From assembly GCA_036250195.1 (NCBI GenBank), contig JAVHZZ010000073.1, positions 372,001-436,000 on the forward strand: 64,000 bases of DNA. The letters are read 5' to 3'. Source of the stretch: Mixophyes australis. Taxonomy: Eukaryota; Chordata; Amphibia; Anura; Limnodynastidae. The translations under genes and the position numbers were made by a program. Positions 1 to 11,499 of the stretch are shown here, piece after piece (position 1 is the first letter of the stretch; every line of letters begins with the position of its first letter). A model generated the notes under the pieces. It ran no database searches. It saw only the letters and a list, made by a program, of their open reading frames with translations, and had not been told where the DNA came from.

Positions 1-330
1 AAAATATTACTTCTTAAGTATCAGAGAAGTCATACCGTAAAGAAACCATATTACAGAATGTTGGAAATATTTAGCACATAATTCACTTCTTGTTGCGCAC
101 CATACAGGAGAAAGACCATGTCATACAGGAGAGATATTCTTGCTCTGAATGTGGTAAATGTTTTACACATATTCCAAATTGTTAAATATCAGAGAAATCA
201 CTTAGGGAACAGCCAAATTCATGTGCTGATGTGGGAAAGGGTTTCAAAGTAACTCAGAAAGGTATTGTATGTCAGAGAAGTAATGAAGGGGAGAAACGTT
301 ATTTTATGCCCTGAATATGGGCAAGTTTTA
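1..330 (+). pseudogene. Degenerate C2H2 zinc-finger exon, copy A
   Basis: This is a decayed piece of a tandem C2H2 zinc-finger exon. At about 141-170 the DNA reads the finger start CSECGKCFT, and it is followed by CQRS-like and GEK-like linker remnants. All frames carry stops and frame changes, so no finger is intact. Families of this kind encode DNA-binding transcription factors, but this copy cannot make a working array. It sits at the left edge of the duplicated unit. The copy B version at 34975-35330 has one more finger relic upstream, so this copy probably also continues to the left of the window. Confidence 0.75.
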
Positions 331-472
331 CAAGTTCTTGCTGTCTGGATGTCCCATGTGGCTATAAATGAGGTTGGGATTTCCTGCAATGGGTTGGCAG
401 TGGTCTTCTCCTGGGCCTGCTGTGGTGTTGGTAGGAGCAAGAAAGGGAACATGCTGGCAGTTTATTGATGGC

Positions 473-1491
473 CAATGTATGTGGCCCCATGCAGACTCAG
501 ACATGAATGTTCAGCTGTGGTGGAGGGCAGCCGCTTGCTAAGTGTTTTTAAGATCGGAAGACAGTTCAGGCATGGGAAACCTGCTTGAAAAAGACATAAA
601 TTAAATATAGATACAAAGCATCCCTGACTTAGGAGACATCCAGACAGGGAGGCAGCATTATTATTGGAGAATGGGTTTTAGAATGTTTTTAGAGTTCCTT
701 ATAGGGAGTCCAAAGAGTTGAAACTGTACGGATATTTGATGTCAGCCATGCATTATGCACTGTAAATGGTCCCTAAAACAAAGCCCAGAATATTCAGCCT
801 GATTCATCATTTGTCAATTCCAAAGAAAGATTCGGTGACTAATGGGATCAGTAAGGAGACATGTTCTGCATCATACACCTCACTTGATGCGGCCATTCTG
901 TAAGAGCCATCTTCCTGAAGCTTTCACCTCCTTAAAAGAGTGGGTGCTAAGGGGGGAAATGGGAATCAAGTCAGTTATCCACTATCTGGACATTTTTCTT
1001 TTCATGTGACGAGACCAGCGTCTTATGAAAACCTATAATGAATGGGGATAGTATTGGGACAGTCATGCTCCTCAGATTTTGATGATCAGTGTCAGGACAC
1101 CAGGGCATTAGAGTCAAGGCCCACAGAGTAGCCCTGGTACCTTGGTGTTCTTTGGTAGCTATAATAGTACCTTTATTACAGAAGGTGCAAACACAACTGT
1201 AACACAATAACTATATTAAATCGCCAACATCTAAAAACCTCCCCAACACATCCCCAGATAAAGATATGAGGAACCGTTACATATGTTTAAACAGTATTTC
1301 TTTGGCCGGGCTAAGTTGTAAAAAAGTCTCTGGTCCTGATGCTTTTGTCACAATAGCTCAGTACTCAGGTCTTCCAGATTCCTCCGATTTCTACACTTCT
1401 AGGCTTGCTGGTCCTGGCTTCTCGGCCTTATGCTCACTACCGAGATGTTAGCAGCCTGGACCCCTGTCACCCTACTCCTGTAGGCACACCA
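473..1491. other. No gene recognised
   Basis: Single-copy-looking sequence within the duplication. No exon with convincing splice sites and coding character was found. Copy B has 23 extra bases at about 36155-36177 flanked by TGG, which copy A appears to have lost at about 1151. Confidence 0.5.
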
Positions 1492-1669
1492 GGGGGTAAA
1501 TGTATCAAGCTGAGAGTTTTCCGGCGGGTTTGAAAAACCAATCAGATTCTAGCTATCATTTATTTAGTGCATTTTACAAAATGAAAGCTAGAATCTGATT
1601 GGTTGCAATAGGCAACATCTCCACTTTTCAAACCCGCCGGAAAACTCTCAGCTTGATACATTTACCCCC
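1492..1669. mobile_element. Foldback MITE, copy A
   Basis: The two ends are long inverted repeats: GGGGGTAAATGTATCAAGCT on the left and its complement at 1650-1669 on the right. The arms continue inward through TTTTCCGGCGGGTTTGAAAA and AATCAGATTCTAGCT. The right arm holds about 23 bases (1601-1626, AACATCTCCAC region) that the left arm lacks, so the hairpin is asymmetric. The candidate target duplication is only CAG and is ambiguous, because the G/C run at the ends extends the palindrome. There is no coding capacity. The same insertion in copy B shows that it predates the duplication. Confidence 0.85.
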
Positions 1670-2327
1670 AGATGTGCAGACGCACAAGCAGCTCCCATGG
1701 GGCAGAGTTATACTGTTGCACGATGTTCAGCCAGAGATGTGCCTAGATGTAAAATTGTAATCAGGACACACGTTGGAGCTGGTAGGAGACAGATCTTCAA
1801 TACCAAGCTCAGGATATCCAATAAACAACCCTTGGTCTCCTTGCAGGCTCTTTTTAAACAGTTCAGAATTCCCACTGGTCAAATCCCGTCCTGTAAGGTT
1901 ATCCCAAGTCCGTACAGAATGCCATTGGCTCCCAAATCAGGGGTTGGATATGGGAGTGGAGAGAAGTCATCACCACATGGGTTTCCCCCCAGCTGGTCTA
2001 GTGCATAGTAGTCTGACACAGTCCTAGAGAGAACAATAGAGTAGCACACTGGTTACTGCAGGGCTTAATCCCAGATGATGAATAGCAACTTCCTGTTTCA
2101 ATCCCTTCTATACATTCATATGAATTGTTAACGAGTAACCACAAGAGAAATTAGCTCTTAAAAGTTTGTCCTCGTATGTACATTTTCTCAAAATAAAAAA
2201 TAAATGGCTAAACTAATGTTATTATTTTGTTAGGGTGACTTGGAACCAAATTCAAGACACGCTGCCCACATTATACTATCATGTTACTTTGTACTGATAC
2301 TACCTCAGTGATATAAGACAGTAGTAG
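1670..2327. other. No gene recognised; contains the copy A junction
   Basis: An open frame at 1697-2008 is present in both copies but has no splice context or recognisable domain. The sequence at 2112-2116 (ACATT) is the point where copy A jumps from homology with 37136 to homology with 49890. Confidence 0.5.
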
Positions 2328-2557
2328 ACTTACAAGATTTCAATCTTGGATCAATATAAGCCAATATGTATACATGGATATCCTCCTAGGATATTGTCCT
2401 CTTACTGGATCTCCTTATGATAGGTGCTCAAAAGACAAGTGACAACTGATAGTGCATTATCTCACGTAGCCAAAGTTTTATTGCACCAAAGAAGCATAAA
2501 AGCAATGTATAATACAAATATTGGCTTATATTGATTCAAGATTGAAATCTTGTAAGT
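2328..2557. mobile_element. Foldback element with ~40-bp inverted repeats
   Basis: Bases 2328-2367 (ACTTACAAGATTTCAATCTT and onward) are the reverse complement of 2518-2557 with one or two mismatches, around a spacer of about 150 bases. This looks like a small non-autonomous element. Copy B has the same arms (about 50105-50145 and 50275-50314) but a shorter, different spacer. Confidence 0.65.
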
Positions 2558-2806
2558 GTATATCCGATAGGGGATTGAGAACACCAATCATGTGGTGTTT
2601 TTGTCGTAATTATCAACCCCCACTGGATCCTTGGGATATTTAGTGGTTTTCGGTGTAACCACATATTATATGTTACGCTATGATATGATTTTTTTCTTTT
2701 CACTTTTTTTATGTGACCACAATCGTGGTGAATGCCAGAAATCTGAAAGTTACTTTGATCATTGCAAATTTCTGGAATTTGTGGAAGACATACATCAAGA
2801 TGGAAA

Positions 2807-2808
<2 letters not shown>

Positions 2809-2857
<49 letters not shown>
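2809..2857. repeat. (AT)n microsatellite
   Basis: About 24 AT units. The matching site in copy B (about 50564-50577) has only a few units. Confidence 0.95.
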
Positions 2858-2860
<3 letters not shown>

Positions 2861-2945
2861 TCACAGTTGACTCTTTAAAACTGTTAGCGCCAGCTCTGTC
2901 ACCATTGGATATTTTTACAGTTTTTTATTTTTGCACATTGTATGT

Positions 2946-2949
<4 letters not shown>

Positions 2950-2995
<46 letters not shown>
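2950..2995. repeat. (TG)n microsatellite
   Basis: About 23 GT units. Copy B has a very short run at about 50617-50630. The intervening DNA at 2880-2940 is also partly missing in copy B. Confidence 0.95.
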
Positions 2996-2997
<2 letters not shown>

Positions 2998-4128
2998 CAG
3001 AGGCTGCTTTCAGTTGGCCTGCGCAGATATACCAATCTTTTTATTGTATTATAATCAACAATTGTCTGAGACGCAAAAGAGGAACCAAGTATGACAGCCA
3101 GCATCCTGCTGCACAGCGGATCACTAAAGCCATGACAGCTATGTTATCACTGGATGTGAGTCCAATTTCCCCATCAATGCATCAGGTTATAACCGATTAG
3201 TTGAGATCATGTGTCCACGTTACCAAATTCCATCACAATCCCATTTCTTCTTAACAGCAATTGCTGTACTGTGAGGTTAAACAAAAAGTCCTTCAGTCCC
3301 TAGAAAATGTCATTGTACCGACTGTCCACTTAGCTACAGATATGTGACAAGCGTCACTGGTCAAACAAACGACTATATAACTGTGACAGCCCACTGGGTT
3401 GTGTATAATACACAGTGTCAGGTCATTCACCGCACCCTGCCATATAGCCGCTCACTAGGACAGATGTGATGCTGCCCCTCACACACAATTACCTTCACAG
3501 ACAAACATTTAGATTATAAAAGCAACATATATAAATATATATATATAATATATATATATACAGTATATGCATTTTGTTTGTGGGGGGAGGGGGGGTGCTG
3601 CTCACAATCAAACAGTTCCCTATTTTTCCCCACTAAATATTTCAGATGTCGCTGATACTGCCCCTGGCACTACTGTCATCAGATTTAAACATCTTTGATT
3701 TTAAAATTAAGAAAGAATAGTTTTTGTTAACTCTTAAATAGTTTAATAATATACCCATCTGCTTCCACTTCTAAATGGCAGCTGAGAACAGGAAGGACGG
3801 CTATACATTGAAGATATCGATCCAATACTCACGAGATCTGACATTTTACATGAAATGACATTTTGCCTCATTTTCAGATCGGAATTTGGAGCAAGACACC
3901 GAGTCATGTCTCAATTCGACTCTGTACCCTAAAATTCCTGTCTATCTAATTCTATCTCCGTACCGCTCATCTCTAGTGAAACATAAAAAAACAAAATGTG
4001 GGGGAAAAGTAAAAATTCTTCTTGTCTCACACACAACAATGGGAAATACCCCACTAAGTAGTCTTATGCCAATATATAGATAGTTTTTTATAACATAAAC
4101 ATTCAGGTCATGGCTTCACTTCCCTATA
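2996..4128. other. No gene recognised
   Basis: Non-coding in appearance. It contains an interrupted AT tract at 3527-3563 and a poly-G stretch near 3580. Copy B has about 55 extra bases here (about 51041-51096, with CAT triplets) that look deleted from copy A. A 65-codon open frame at 3886-4083 exists in both copies but lacks domain or splice support. Confidence 0.5.
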
Positions 4129-4215
4129 ATTCACACAGTTCATCCATGTTACACATATGTACATAACTAAGACATAGGGCTGTCATACATATGGCCATTT
4201 ACAGGTAGACAGCTC

Positions 4216-4390
4216 TCAACCAATGGCTGATCAGGGATTACTGGGCACTGAGCTACCTGGGTTGGTGATGTCACAGAATTCTCTTCAATCTGATTGGTTG
4301 GAAACAGCTGTTTACAGTTGAATCTCAAACAGAGCGTCAGTTATCTCCACAGGTAATGTAACAAGACTGGGACGGGGATTATATTATAAA
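4216..4390 (+). promoter_or_regulatory. Promoter-like block, unit 1 of the array (recurs in every unit)
   Basis: The block contains CCAAT (4220-4224), a CRE-like TGATGTCA (4266-4273), an inverted CCAAT box (ATTGG) near 4292, an E-box CAGCTG near 4307, a possible splice donor CAG|GTAATG with GT at 4353, and TTATAAAT near 4384. A second TATA-like GTATAAAAAG lies further on, near 4507. The motifs recur at the same spacing in the other units. B-type units have ACCTG in place of the E-box. Promoter function and the choice of start site are inference. Confidence 0.4.
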
Positions 4391-7300
4391 TGGGATATAT
4401 TCAGGGGGTGAGAATAATTTACAGTCTGTGTATTCCTGGTTTACCCATCTCTAAGCCCTGTGTTAATGGCTTTAACCTGGTAACAATATTTACAGTACAG
4501 TATAAGTATAAAAAGAATGTGGACCTGATTTAAACCCAAATACATTTAAAAATCAAATTCAAAAGTAATGTGGAAAATAGATATTTGGCTAAAGTCAAAG
4601 ACTTTACTGAAATAACATTTCTTCATGTAGCTACTTCTGCCATTGATTTAATTACCTATGACAGTAATTAACAAGCTTAGTGGGAAACAGTCACTATAAT
4701 ATTTTTACAAGAACTATATTTAATGCTGCAGTTTACATTAGAACGTTACACATGAGAACGTTTGATTTTGGCACACTGGGTAAGCACTTGCCAAGGTGAT
4801 TATTTTAGTCTGGTGTAAGGTCCTAATGCAGGTTACCCATAGACTGGTCATTAGGATACCTCCTACCTGCCATCAGAGACGTTAAGAGGTACAGAATTCA
4901 AGATAACTGGGGGAGATTACTTTGTGGTTTGCCTATGAGTAGTGACTAACGAGATTGTGTCTGACCTAACAGATTGGCAGATTCACAAGTAATTCCCCAT
5001 GATTCACACAGTTCATCCATGTTACACATATGTACATAACTAAGACATAGGGCTGTCATACATATGGCCATTTACAGTTACACGGCTCTCAACCAATGGC
5101 TGATCAGGGATTACTGGGCACTGAGCTACCTGGGTTGGTGATGTCACAGAATTCTCTTCAATCTGATTGGTTGGAAACACCTGTTTACACTTGAATCTCA
5201 AACAGAGCGTCAGTTATCTCCACAGGTAATGTAACAAGACTGGGACGGGGATTATATTATAAATGGGATATATTCAGGGGGTGAGAATAATTTACAGTCT
5301 GTGTATTCCTGGTTTACCCATCTCTAAGCCCTGTGTTAATGGCTTTAGCCTGGTAACAATATTTACAGTACAGTATAAGTATAAAAAGAATGTGGACCTG
5401 ATTTTAAACCCAAATACATGTAAAAATCCAATTAAAAAGTAATGTGGAAAATAGATATTTGAGTAATGTCAAATACTTTACATGAAGCATATCTTCATGT
5501 AGCTACTTCTACCATTGATTTTATTTCCTATGACAGTAATTAACAAGCTTAATGGGAAACAGTCACTATCATATTTTTACAAGAACTATATTTAATGCTG
5601 CAGTTTACATTAGAACGTTACACATGAGAACGTTTGATTTTGGCACACTGGGTAAGCACTTGCCAAGGTGATTATTTTAGTCTGGTGTAAGGTCCTAATG
5701 CAGGTTACCCATAGACTGGTCATTAGGATACCTCCTACCTGCCATCAGAGACGTTAAGAGGTACAGAATTCAAGATAACTGGGGGAGATTACTTTGTGGT
5801 TTGCCTATGAGTAGTGACTAACGAGATTGTGTCTGACCTAACAGATTGGCAGATTCACAAGTAATTCCCCATGATTCACACAGTTCATCCATGTTACACA
5901 TATGTACATAACTAAGACATAGGGCTGTCATACATATGGCCATTTACAGTTACACAGCTCTCAACCAATGGCTGATCAGGGATTACTGGGCACTGAGCTA
6001 CCTGGGTTGGTGATGTCACAGAATTCTCTTCAATCTGATTGGTTGGAAACAGCTGTTTACACTTGAATCTCAAACAGAGCGTCAGTTATCTCCACAGGTA
6101 ATGTAACAAGACTGGGACGGGGATTATATTATAAATGGGATATATTCAGGGGGTGAGAATAATTTACAGTCTGTGTATTCCTGGTTTACCCATCTCTAAG
6201 CCCTGTGTTAATGGCTTTAACCTGGTAACAATATTTACAGTACAGTATAAGTATAAAAAGAATGTGGACCTGATTTTAAACCCAAATACATTTAAAAATC
6301 AAATTCAAAAGTAATGTGGAAAATAGATATTTGGCTAAAGTCAAAGACTTTACTGAAATAACATTTCTTCATGTAGCTACTTCTGCCATTGATTTAATTA
6401 CCTATGACAGTAATTAACAAGCTTAGTCGGAAACAGTCACTATCATATTTTTACAAGAACTATATTTAATGCTGCAGTTTACATTAGAACGTTACACATG
6501 AGAACGTTTGATTTTGGCACACTGGGTAAGCACTTGCTAAGGTGATTATTTTAGTCTGGTGTAAGGTCCTAATGCAGGTTACCCATAGACTGGTCATTAG
6601 GATACCTCCTACCTGCCATCAGAGACGTTAAGAGGTACAGAATTCAAGATAACTGGGGGAGATTACTTTGTGGTTTGCCTATGAGTAGTGACTAACGAGA
6701 TTGTGTCTGACCTAACAGATTGGCAGATTCACAAGTAATTCCCCATGATTCACACAGTTCATCCATGTTACACATATGTACATAACTAAGACATAGGGCT
6801 GTCATACATATGGCCATTTACAGTTACACGGCTCTCAACCAATGGCTGATCAGGGATTACTGGGCACTGAGCTACCTGGGTTGGTGATGTCACAGAATTC
6901 TCTTCAATCTGATTGGTTGGAAACACCTGTTTACACTTGAATCTCAAACAGAGCGTCAGTTATCTCCACAGGTAATGTAACAAGACTGGGACGGGGATTA
7001 TATTATAAATGGGATATATTCAGGGGGTGAGAATAATTTACAGTCTGTGTATTCCTGGTTTACCCATCTCTAAGCCCTGTGTTAATGGCTTTAGCCTGGT
7101 AACAATATTTACAGTACAGTATAAGTATAAAAAGAATGTGGACCTGATTTTAAACCCAAATACATGTAAAAATCCAATTAAAAAGTAATGTGGAAAATAG
7201 ATATTTGAGCAATGTCAAATACTTTACATGAAGCATATCTTCATGTAGCTACTTCTACCATTGATTTTATTTCCTATGACAGTAATTAACAAGCTTAATG

Positions 7301-8582
7301 GGAAACAGTCACTATCATATTTTTACAAGAACTATATTTAATGCTGCAGTTTACATTAGAACGTTACACATGAGAACGTTTGATTTTGGCACACTGGGTA
7401 AGCACTTGCCAAGGTGATTATTTTAGTCTGGTGTAAGGTCCTAATGCAGGTTACCCATAGACTGGTCATTAGGATACCTCCTACCTGCCATCAGAGACGT
7501 TAAGAGGTACAGAATTCAAGATAACTGGGGGAGATTACTTTGTGGTTTGCCTATGAGTAGTGACTAACGAGATTGTGTCTGACCTAACAGATTGGCAGAT
7601 TCACAAGTAATTCCCCATGATTCACACAGTTCATCCATGTTACACATATGTACATAACTAAGACATAGGGCTGTCATACATATGGCCATTTACAGTTACA
7701 CAGCTCTCAACCAATGGCTGATCAGGGATTACTGGGCACTGAGCTACCTGGGTTGGTGATGTCACAGAATTCTCTTCAATCTGATTGGTTGGAAACAGCT
7801 GTTTACACTTGAATCTCAAACAGAGCGTCAGTTATCTCCACAGGTAATGTAACAAGACTGGGACGGGGATTATATTATAAATGGGATATATTCAGGGGGT
7901 GAGAATAATTTACAGTCTGTGTATTCCTGGTTTACCCATCTCTAAGCCCTGTGTTAATGGCTTTAACCTGGTAACAATATTTACAGTACAGTATAAGTAT
8001 AAAAAGAATGTGGACCTGATTTTAAACCCAAATACATTTAAAAATCAAATTCAAAAGTAATGTGGAAAATAGATATTTGGCTAAAGTCAAAGACTTTACT
8101 GAAATAACATTTCTTCATGTAGCTACTTCTGCCATTGATTTAATTTCCTATGACAGTAATTAACAAGCTTAGTCGGAAACAGTCACTATCATATTTTTAC
8201 AAGAACTATATTTAATGCTGCAGTTTACATTAGAACGTTACACATGAGAACGTTTGATTTTGGCACACTGGGTAAGCACTTGCTAAGGTGATTATTTTAG
8301 TCTGGTGTAAGGTCCTAATGCAGGTTACCCATAGACTGGTCATTAGGATACCTCCTACCTGCCATCAGAAATGTTAAGAGGTACAGAATTCAAGATAACT
8401 GGGGGAGATTACTTTGTGGTTTGCCTATGAGTAGTGACTAACGAGATTGTGTCTGACCTAACAGATTGGCAGATTCACAAGTAATTCCCCATGATTCACA
8501 CAGTTCATCCATGTTACACATATGTACATAACTAAGACATAGGGCTGTCATACATATGGCCATTTACAGTTACACAGCTCTC

Positions 8583-8757
8583 AACCAATGGCTGATCAGG
8601 GATTACTGGGCACTGAGCTACCTGGGTTGGTGATGTCACAGAATTCTCTTCAATCTGATTGGTTGGAAACACCTGTTTACACTTGAATCTCAAACAGAGC
8701 GTCAGTCATCTCCACAGGTAATGTAACAAGACTGGGACGGGGATTATATTATAAATG
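8583..8757 (+). promoter_or_regulatory. Promoter-like block, unit 6, nearest the candidate gene
   Basis: CCAAT lies near 8585, TGATGTCA at 8631-8638, an inverted CCAAT box at 8657-8662, CAG|GTAATG with GT at 8718-8719, and TTATAAAT at 8749-8756. It is 2.7 kb upstream of the exon that carries the start codon. It is therefore the most economical choice for a 5' untranslated exon, if the array works as a promoter at all. Confidence 0.35.
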
Positions 8758-8970
8758 GGATATATTCAGGGGGTGAGAATAATTTACAGTCTGTGTATTC
8801 CTGGTTTACCCATCTCTAAGCCCTGTGTTAATAGCTTTAGCCTGGTAACAATATTTACAGTACAGTATAAGTATGAAAACTTGGACCTGATTTTAAACCC
8901 AAATATCTCTAAGAATTTGAAGGTGAACACAAAGGGGAACATTTTCTAAAATGGTTTTACAGAAAATGTG

Positions 8971-9016
8971 TATTATTATTATAATTATTATTATTATTAT
9001 TATTATTATTTATTTT
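8971..9016. repeat. (ATT)n microsatellite with repeat-derived flank
   Basis: About 15 TTA units, followed by TTTTTAAGGCCAAATGTGCTTTACAG. The triplet tract followed by a TTTATTTTTAAGGC-type sequence resembles the reversed 3' tail of an L2/CR1 element, compare 37361-37400. Confidence 0.75.
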
Positions 9017-9618
9017 TAAGGCCAAATGTGCTTTACAGATTAGTGAGTAAAACATGTCATACATAAAACAGCTACATACAATATAGATAAAATAAATGCT
9101 AATATAAAAACCAAGGCTAGGGAGAACCCTTCTCCTGAGAGAGCTACAATCTAATTATAGCAATAAAAGTGCAGCAAATAATGTATAAGCCAAAAATGCC
9201 CCATAGCTAATAAAAAATGCCCCAGTTAGTGCCTTGTGCTTATTCTACACCAGGTCTGACGTTCTATGGGCCCTAGTGATAGTCTCCAGCCCTTTATTCA
9301 GGTAAGCCCACTTGTGGGGTCACAGGGGGAACAGCAGAGTAACCTGTATATAATAAAAGAGTGAATCTACAGGACTGTAATGGTGCCCATGTGCATTAGC
9401 CCCAATGTGAACTAAACTAATCCAGAACTAACAAAATGATTTTAGTCCATCTTGAGCCCCCCGTGATAGAGAACCAAAGATGGATGGAGAGAAAGGGGGT
9501 GAGTGGAAAGTAACAGAGATTAGAAAGGATGAGGAAGTAATGGGGTGAGGGGAGAAGGATGAGCGAGGGGAGACAAGACAAGGTTGGAGGTAAAGTGTAG
9601 AATACATTTAAACACAGT
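9017..9618. other. Repeat-derived non-coding sequence
   Basis: The first part (9017-9200) resembles a decayed LINE/SINE 3' region. The rest has no recognised gene. Reverse-strand open frames at 9417-9761 contain low-complexity, C/T-rich sequence only. Confidence 0.4.
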
Positions 9619-9920
9619 GGGCCTGATTCATTAAGGAGAACAAAGCAATAAAGGACTATATTTGATCCAAGACAAAACCAGGTTAAAATGTAAGGGGTGC
9701 AAATGAGTTTATTATTTTGCATATAAGTTAAATACTGGCTGTTTTTCCATGTAGCAAACAAATACTTGATAGCTTTATTTTTACACTGAATTTTAAAGTT
9801 GACCTAGGACATGCCCTACCCCTAAATTTACCCCCCCCCCCCCTCTCCAATGCAACATGGTTTTGCCAAGGTGCAAAGTTACTCATTTATTTTGCTTTTC
9901 TTTCCTAATGAATTAGACCC
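9619..9920. mobile_element. MITE with GGGCCTGATTCATTAAGGA ends, copy A
   Basis: The left end is GGGCCTGATTCATTAAGGA and the right end (9904-9920) is the inverted form CCTAATGAATTAGACCC. The flanks share AGT or CAGT, a possible 3-4-bp target duplication. The interior, including ATACTGGCTGTTTTTC and AACATGGTTTTGCCAA, is shared with 11844-12281, so both belong to one family. The copy B counterpart is at about 56420-56718. Confidence 0.75.
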
Positions 9921-10268
9921 AGTACCTTTGGGACACATTTTTTGAGACCTGCTTTTAGTAACTTTTTTTATTAAATAATGAAGAGCTCTGAAAGTAACCA
10001 TGTTTTGAATAATTTTCCTAACAACAGATTGATCGCTAAGTCTTACAAGAGACACAACAATGAGTGAAGACAAACCTGTCATCCGCAGTTCTTCCAGATG
10101 TAAGAAAAATATAAATGTGTTCATTAGGGCGGGGAACCCAGTGGTAATATCAAACAAGAATTTAATACGGACATTTAGGGCACCCAATGGTACACCCAGC
10201 ACCCCCCATCCCCCATCTTTCATGTAAGTCCGATGTAACTTGTTGAGTCCTGAAGCCGCTGTCAGCAT
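9879..10268 (-). CDS. Unrecognised 129-codon open frame, copy A
   Basis: An ATG-to-stop frame on the reverse strand starts at 10268 and ends at 9879, overlapping the MITE end. The same frame is open in copy B (57066-56677) with one visible amino-acid change (S to A) and two silent changes. No domain, signal or neighbour suggests a function. The copies are very similar overall, so an open frame in both is weak evidence. It is probably chance or repeat-derived. Confidence 0.15.
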   Translation of the reverse strand: MLTAASGLNKLHRTYMKDGGWGVLGVPLGALNVRIKFLFDITTGFPALMNTFIFFLHLEELRMTGLSSLIVVSLVRLSDQSVVRKIIQNMVTFRALHYLIKKVTKSRSQKMCPKGTGSNSLGKKSKINE

Positions 10269-10689
10269 GTTCTGTTACAGACAGATAGCGCTCACCTTCC
10301 GGTCCTGCCCTGGTCTCTGGCTGTAGGAGAGCAAACTGCCAGTAAGGGGTAAGAGAAGAACTGCTCCGGGCCCTGACAGCAGAGTTTGCAGGGTAGTTTG
10401 TTTTCTATGATTGTCATCAAATTATGGCTCCATTTGTGTGTTTATTAACAGATTATGGCCCCGTTTTCTATGACTGATGCTATAATCCGGTGACAATTTT
10501 TAAGGTTATCACTAAATATTATATGGGAGCTGCTTTACATATATAAAATAGCAGATTTCCTCCAACTGGATATGGGCTTTTTCTGGTAAGATATATTTTG
10601 GTTCCTCCCTATATCATGTTTGCGCCAATGCCTCTCAGTATGTGTTTTTTTCTTGTTTATGGTATAGTTTCACCACAATTGATAAGCAG

Positions 10690-10870
10690 TATGGTAGTTA
10701 CCTCCCAAATGTCCCAATTTCAGCAGAAGAGTCCCGAATTTAGGGCTCTGTCCACTATCCTGCCCGGGGACATATTTGTCCAGCTTGTGGGAATGTTTGG
10801 ATAAGGGCGATAGCTAATGACCACGCCCTCACCGTTCCTTGACCACGCCCCATCAAGATGTGGTCATGTT
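10690..10870. mobile_element. Decayed DNA-transposon fragment
   Basis: The phrase CCTCCCAAATGTCCCAATTT, followed by AGGGCTCTGTCC, CTGCCCGGGGACA and GACCACGCCC repeats, is typical of an interspersed repeat end seen in amphibian genomes. A related piece (ATGCCTCCCAACTTTTGCAA) occurs near 11654. Family assignment is from memory of the pattern only. Confidence 0.4.
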
Positions 10871-11407
10871 TGTCTACTTTGTATGTCCCTGTATTTTGTA
10901 TACTCTTTTTTTCCCAATACCTGTTCTGCCGATCACTGTGTTATATTACATATCAACTACGATAGTAATAATAATTAATGGGACTCATGTACTAGCCAAG
11001 GTCCACGGTTATGCCGCGGTAGCTAGCTTTTCCATGAAGATCAGTTATGGACTCTCTATCGGCATAGGCCACATTCTAATCGGAAAATTTCACAGAAGCG
11101 ATGTTCAAATTGAAAGTCCCTTATCCCTCCTGAGTGTCAGACAGTGCAGACTGGATCTACACACAAGAGGGAGCTATTGCACACAAAGGAACGCACATAA
11201 GAGACAACTGGGGAGGAACTAAGGGTGAAAGGCACAAAACAGGGATAATGAACAAACACATGGATGAAGATCAGACACATAAGGAACATGTTTAACAGAT
11301 TTTATATTGCTAATACCATGGGGTAAATTAATGATAATTTATAGTAAAACAAAGTCACCCATCATTGAGAATATATTAACTGATAATGAATATTCTTGTC
11401 TCCCCAG
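10871..11407. other. Intronic or intergenic, no gene seen
   Basis: No coding feature was recognised. If the candidate gene begins in the 873-bp array, this is its first intron. Confidence 0.4.
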
Positions 11408-11499
11408 TGCCAGAAGCTGTAATGGAGACCCTCGTTGGAGATCCCAATGACACCTCCCAGAGGAATAAGGAAAACATCGCTGGACATTCCATCGCTGAG
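11408..11499 (+). CDS. Exon with start codon, copy A
   Basis: A 92-bp exon between TTGTCTCCCCAG and GAG|GTTAAATG. The ATG is at 11422-11424 and gives 26 codons ending in phase 0, so the first 14 bases would be 5' untranslated. Copy B has two changes here, Q to P and A to V. Confidence 0.55.

Larger units (their letters stand above)
4129..8900 (+). repeat. Tandem array of ~873-bp units in alternating A/B types, copy A
   Basis: Units begin at ATTCACACAGTTCATCC at 4129, 5002, 5874, 6748, 7620 and 8494, spaced 873, 872, 874, 872 and 874 bases. Five are full length; the sixth diverges near 8875. Two types alternate strictly. Type A reads AAATCAAATTCAAAAG and GGCTAAAGTCAAAGACTTTA; type B reads AAATCCAATTAAAAAG and GAGTAATGTCAAATACTTTA (GAGCAATGTC in unit 4). 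The true period is therefore a dimer of about 1.746 kb, a higher-order repeat. Each unit carries promoter-like motifs, described separately. Confidence 0.95.

Noticed and set aside
1697..2008. 103-codon open frame shared by both locus copies
   Set aside because: The copies are too similar for a shared open frame to mean much; no splice sites or domain were found.
3886..4083. 65-codon open frame shared by both locus copies
   Set aside because: No domain and no coding context; it lies just before the tandem array.
4129..8900. CRISPR-like or satellite interpretation of the evenly spaced repeats
   Set aside because: The units are 873 bp, contiguous and without variable spacers, and the setting is eukaryotic.
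8755..8949. 64-codon open frame at the end of the 873-bp array, also in copy B
   Set aside because: It lies in the promoter-like repeat unit, is closed in the other units and has no domain.
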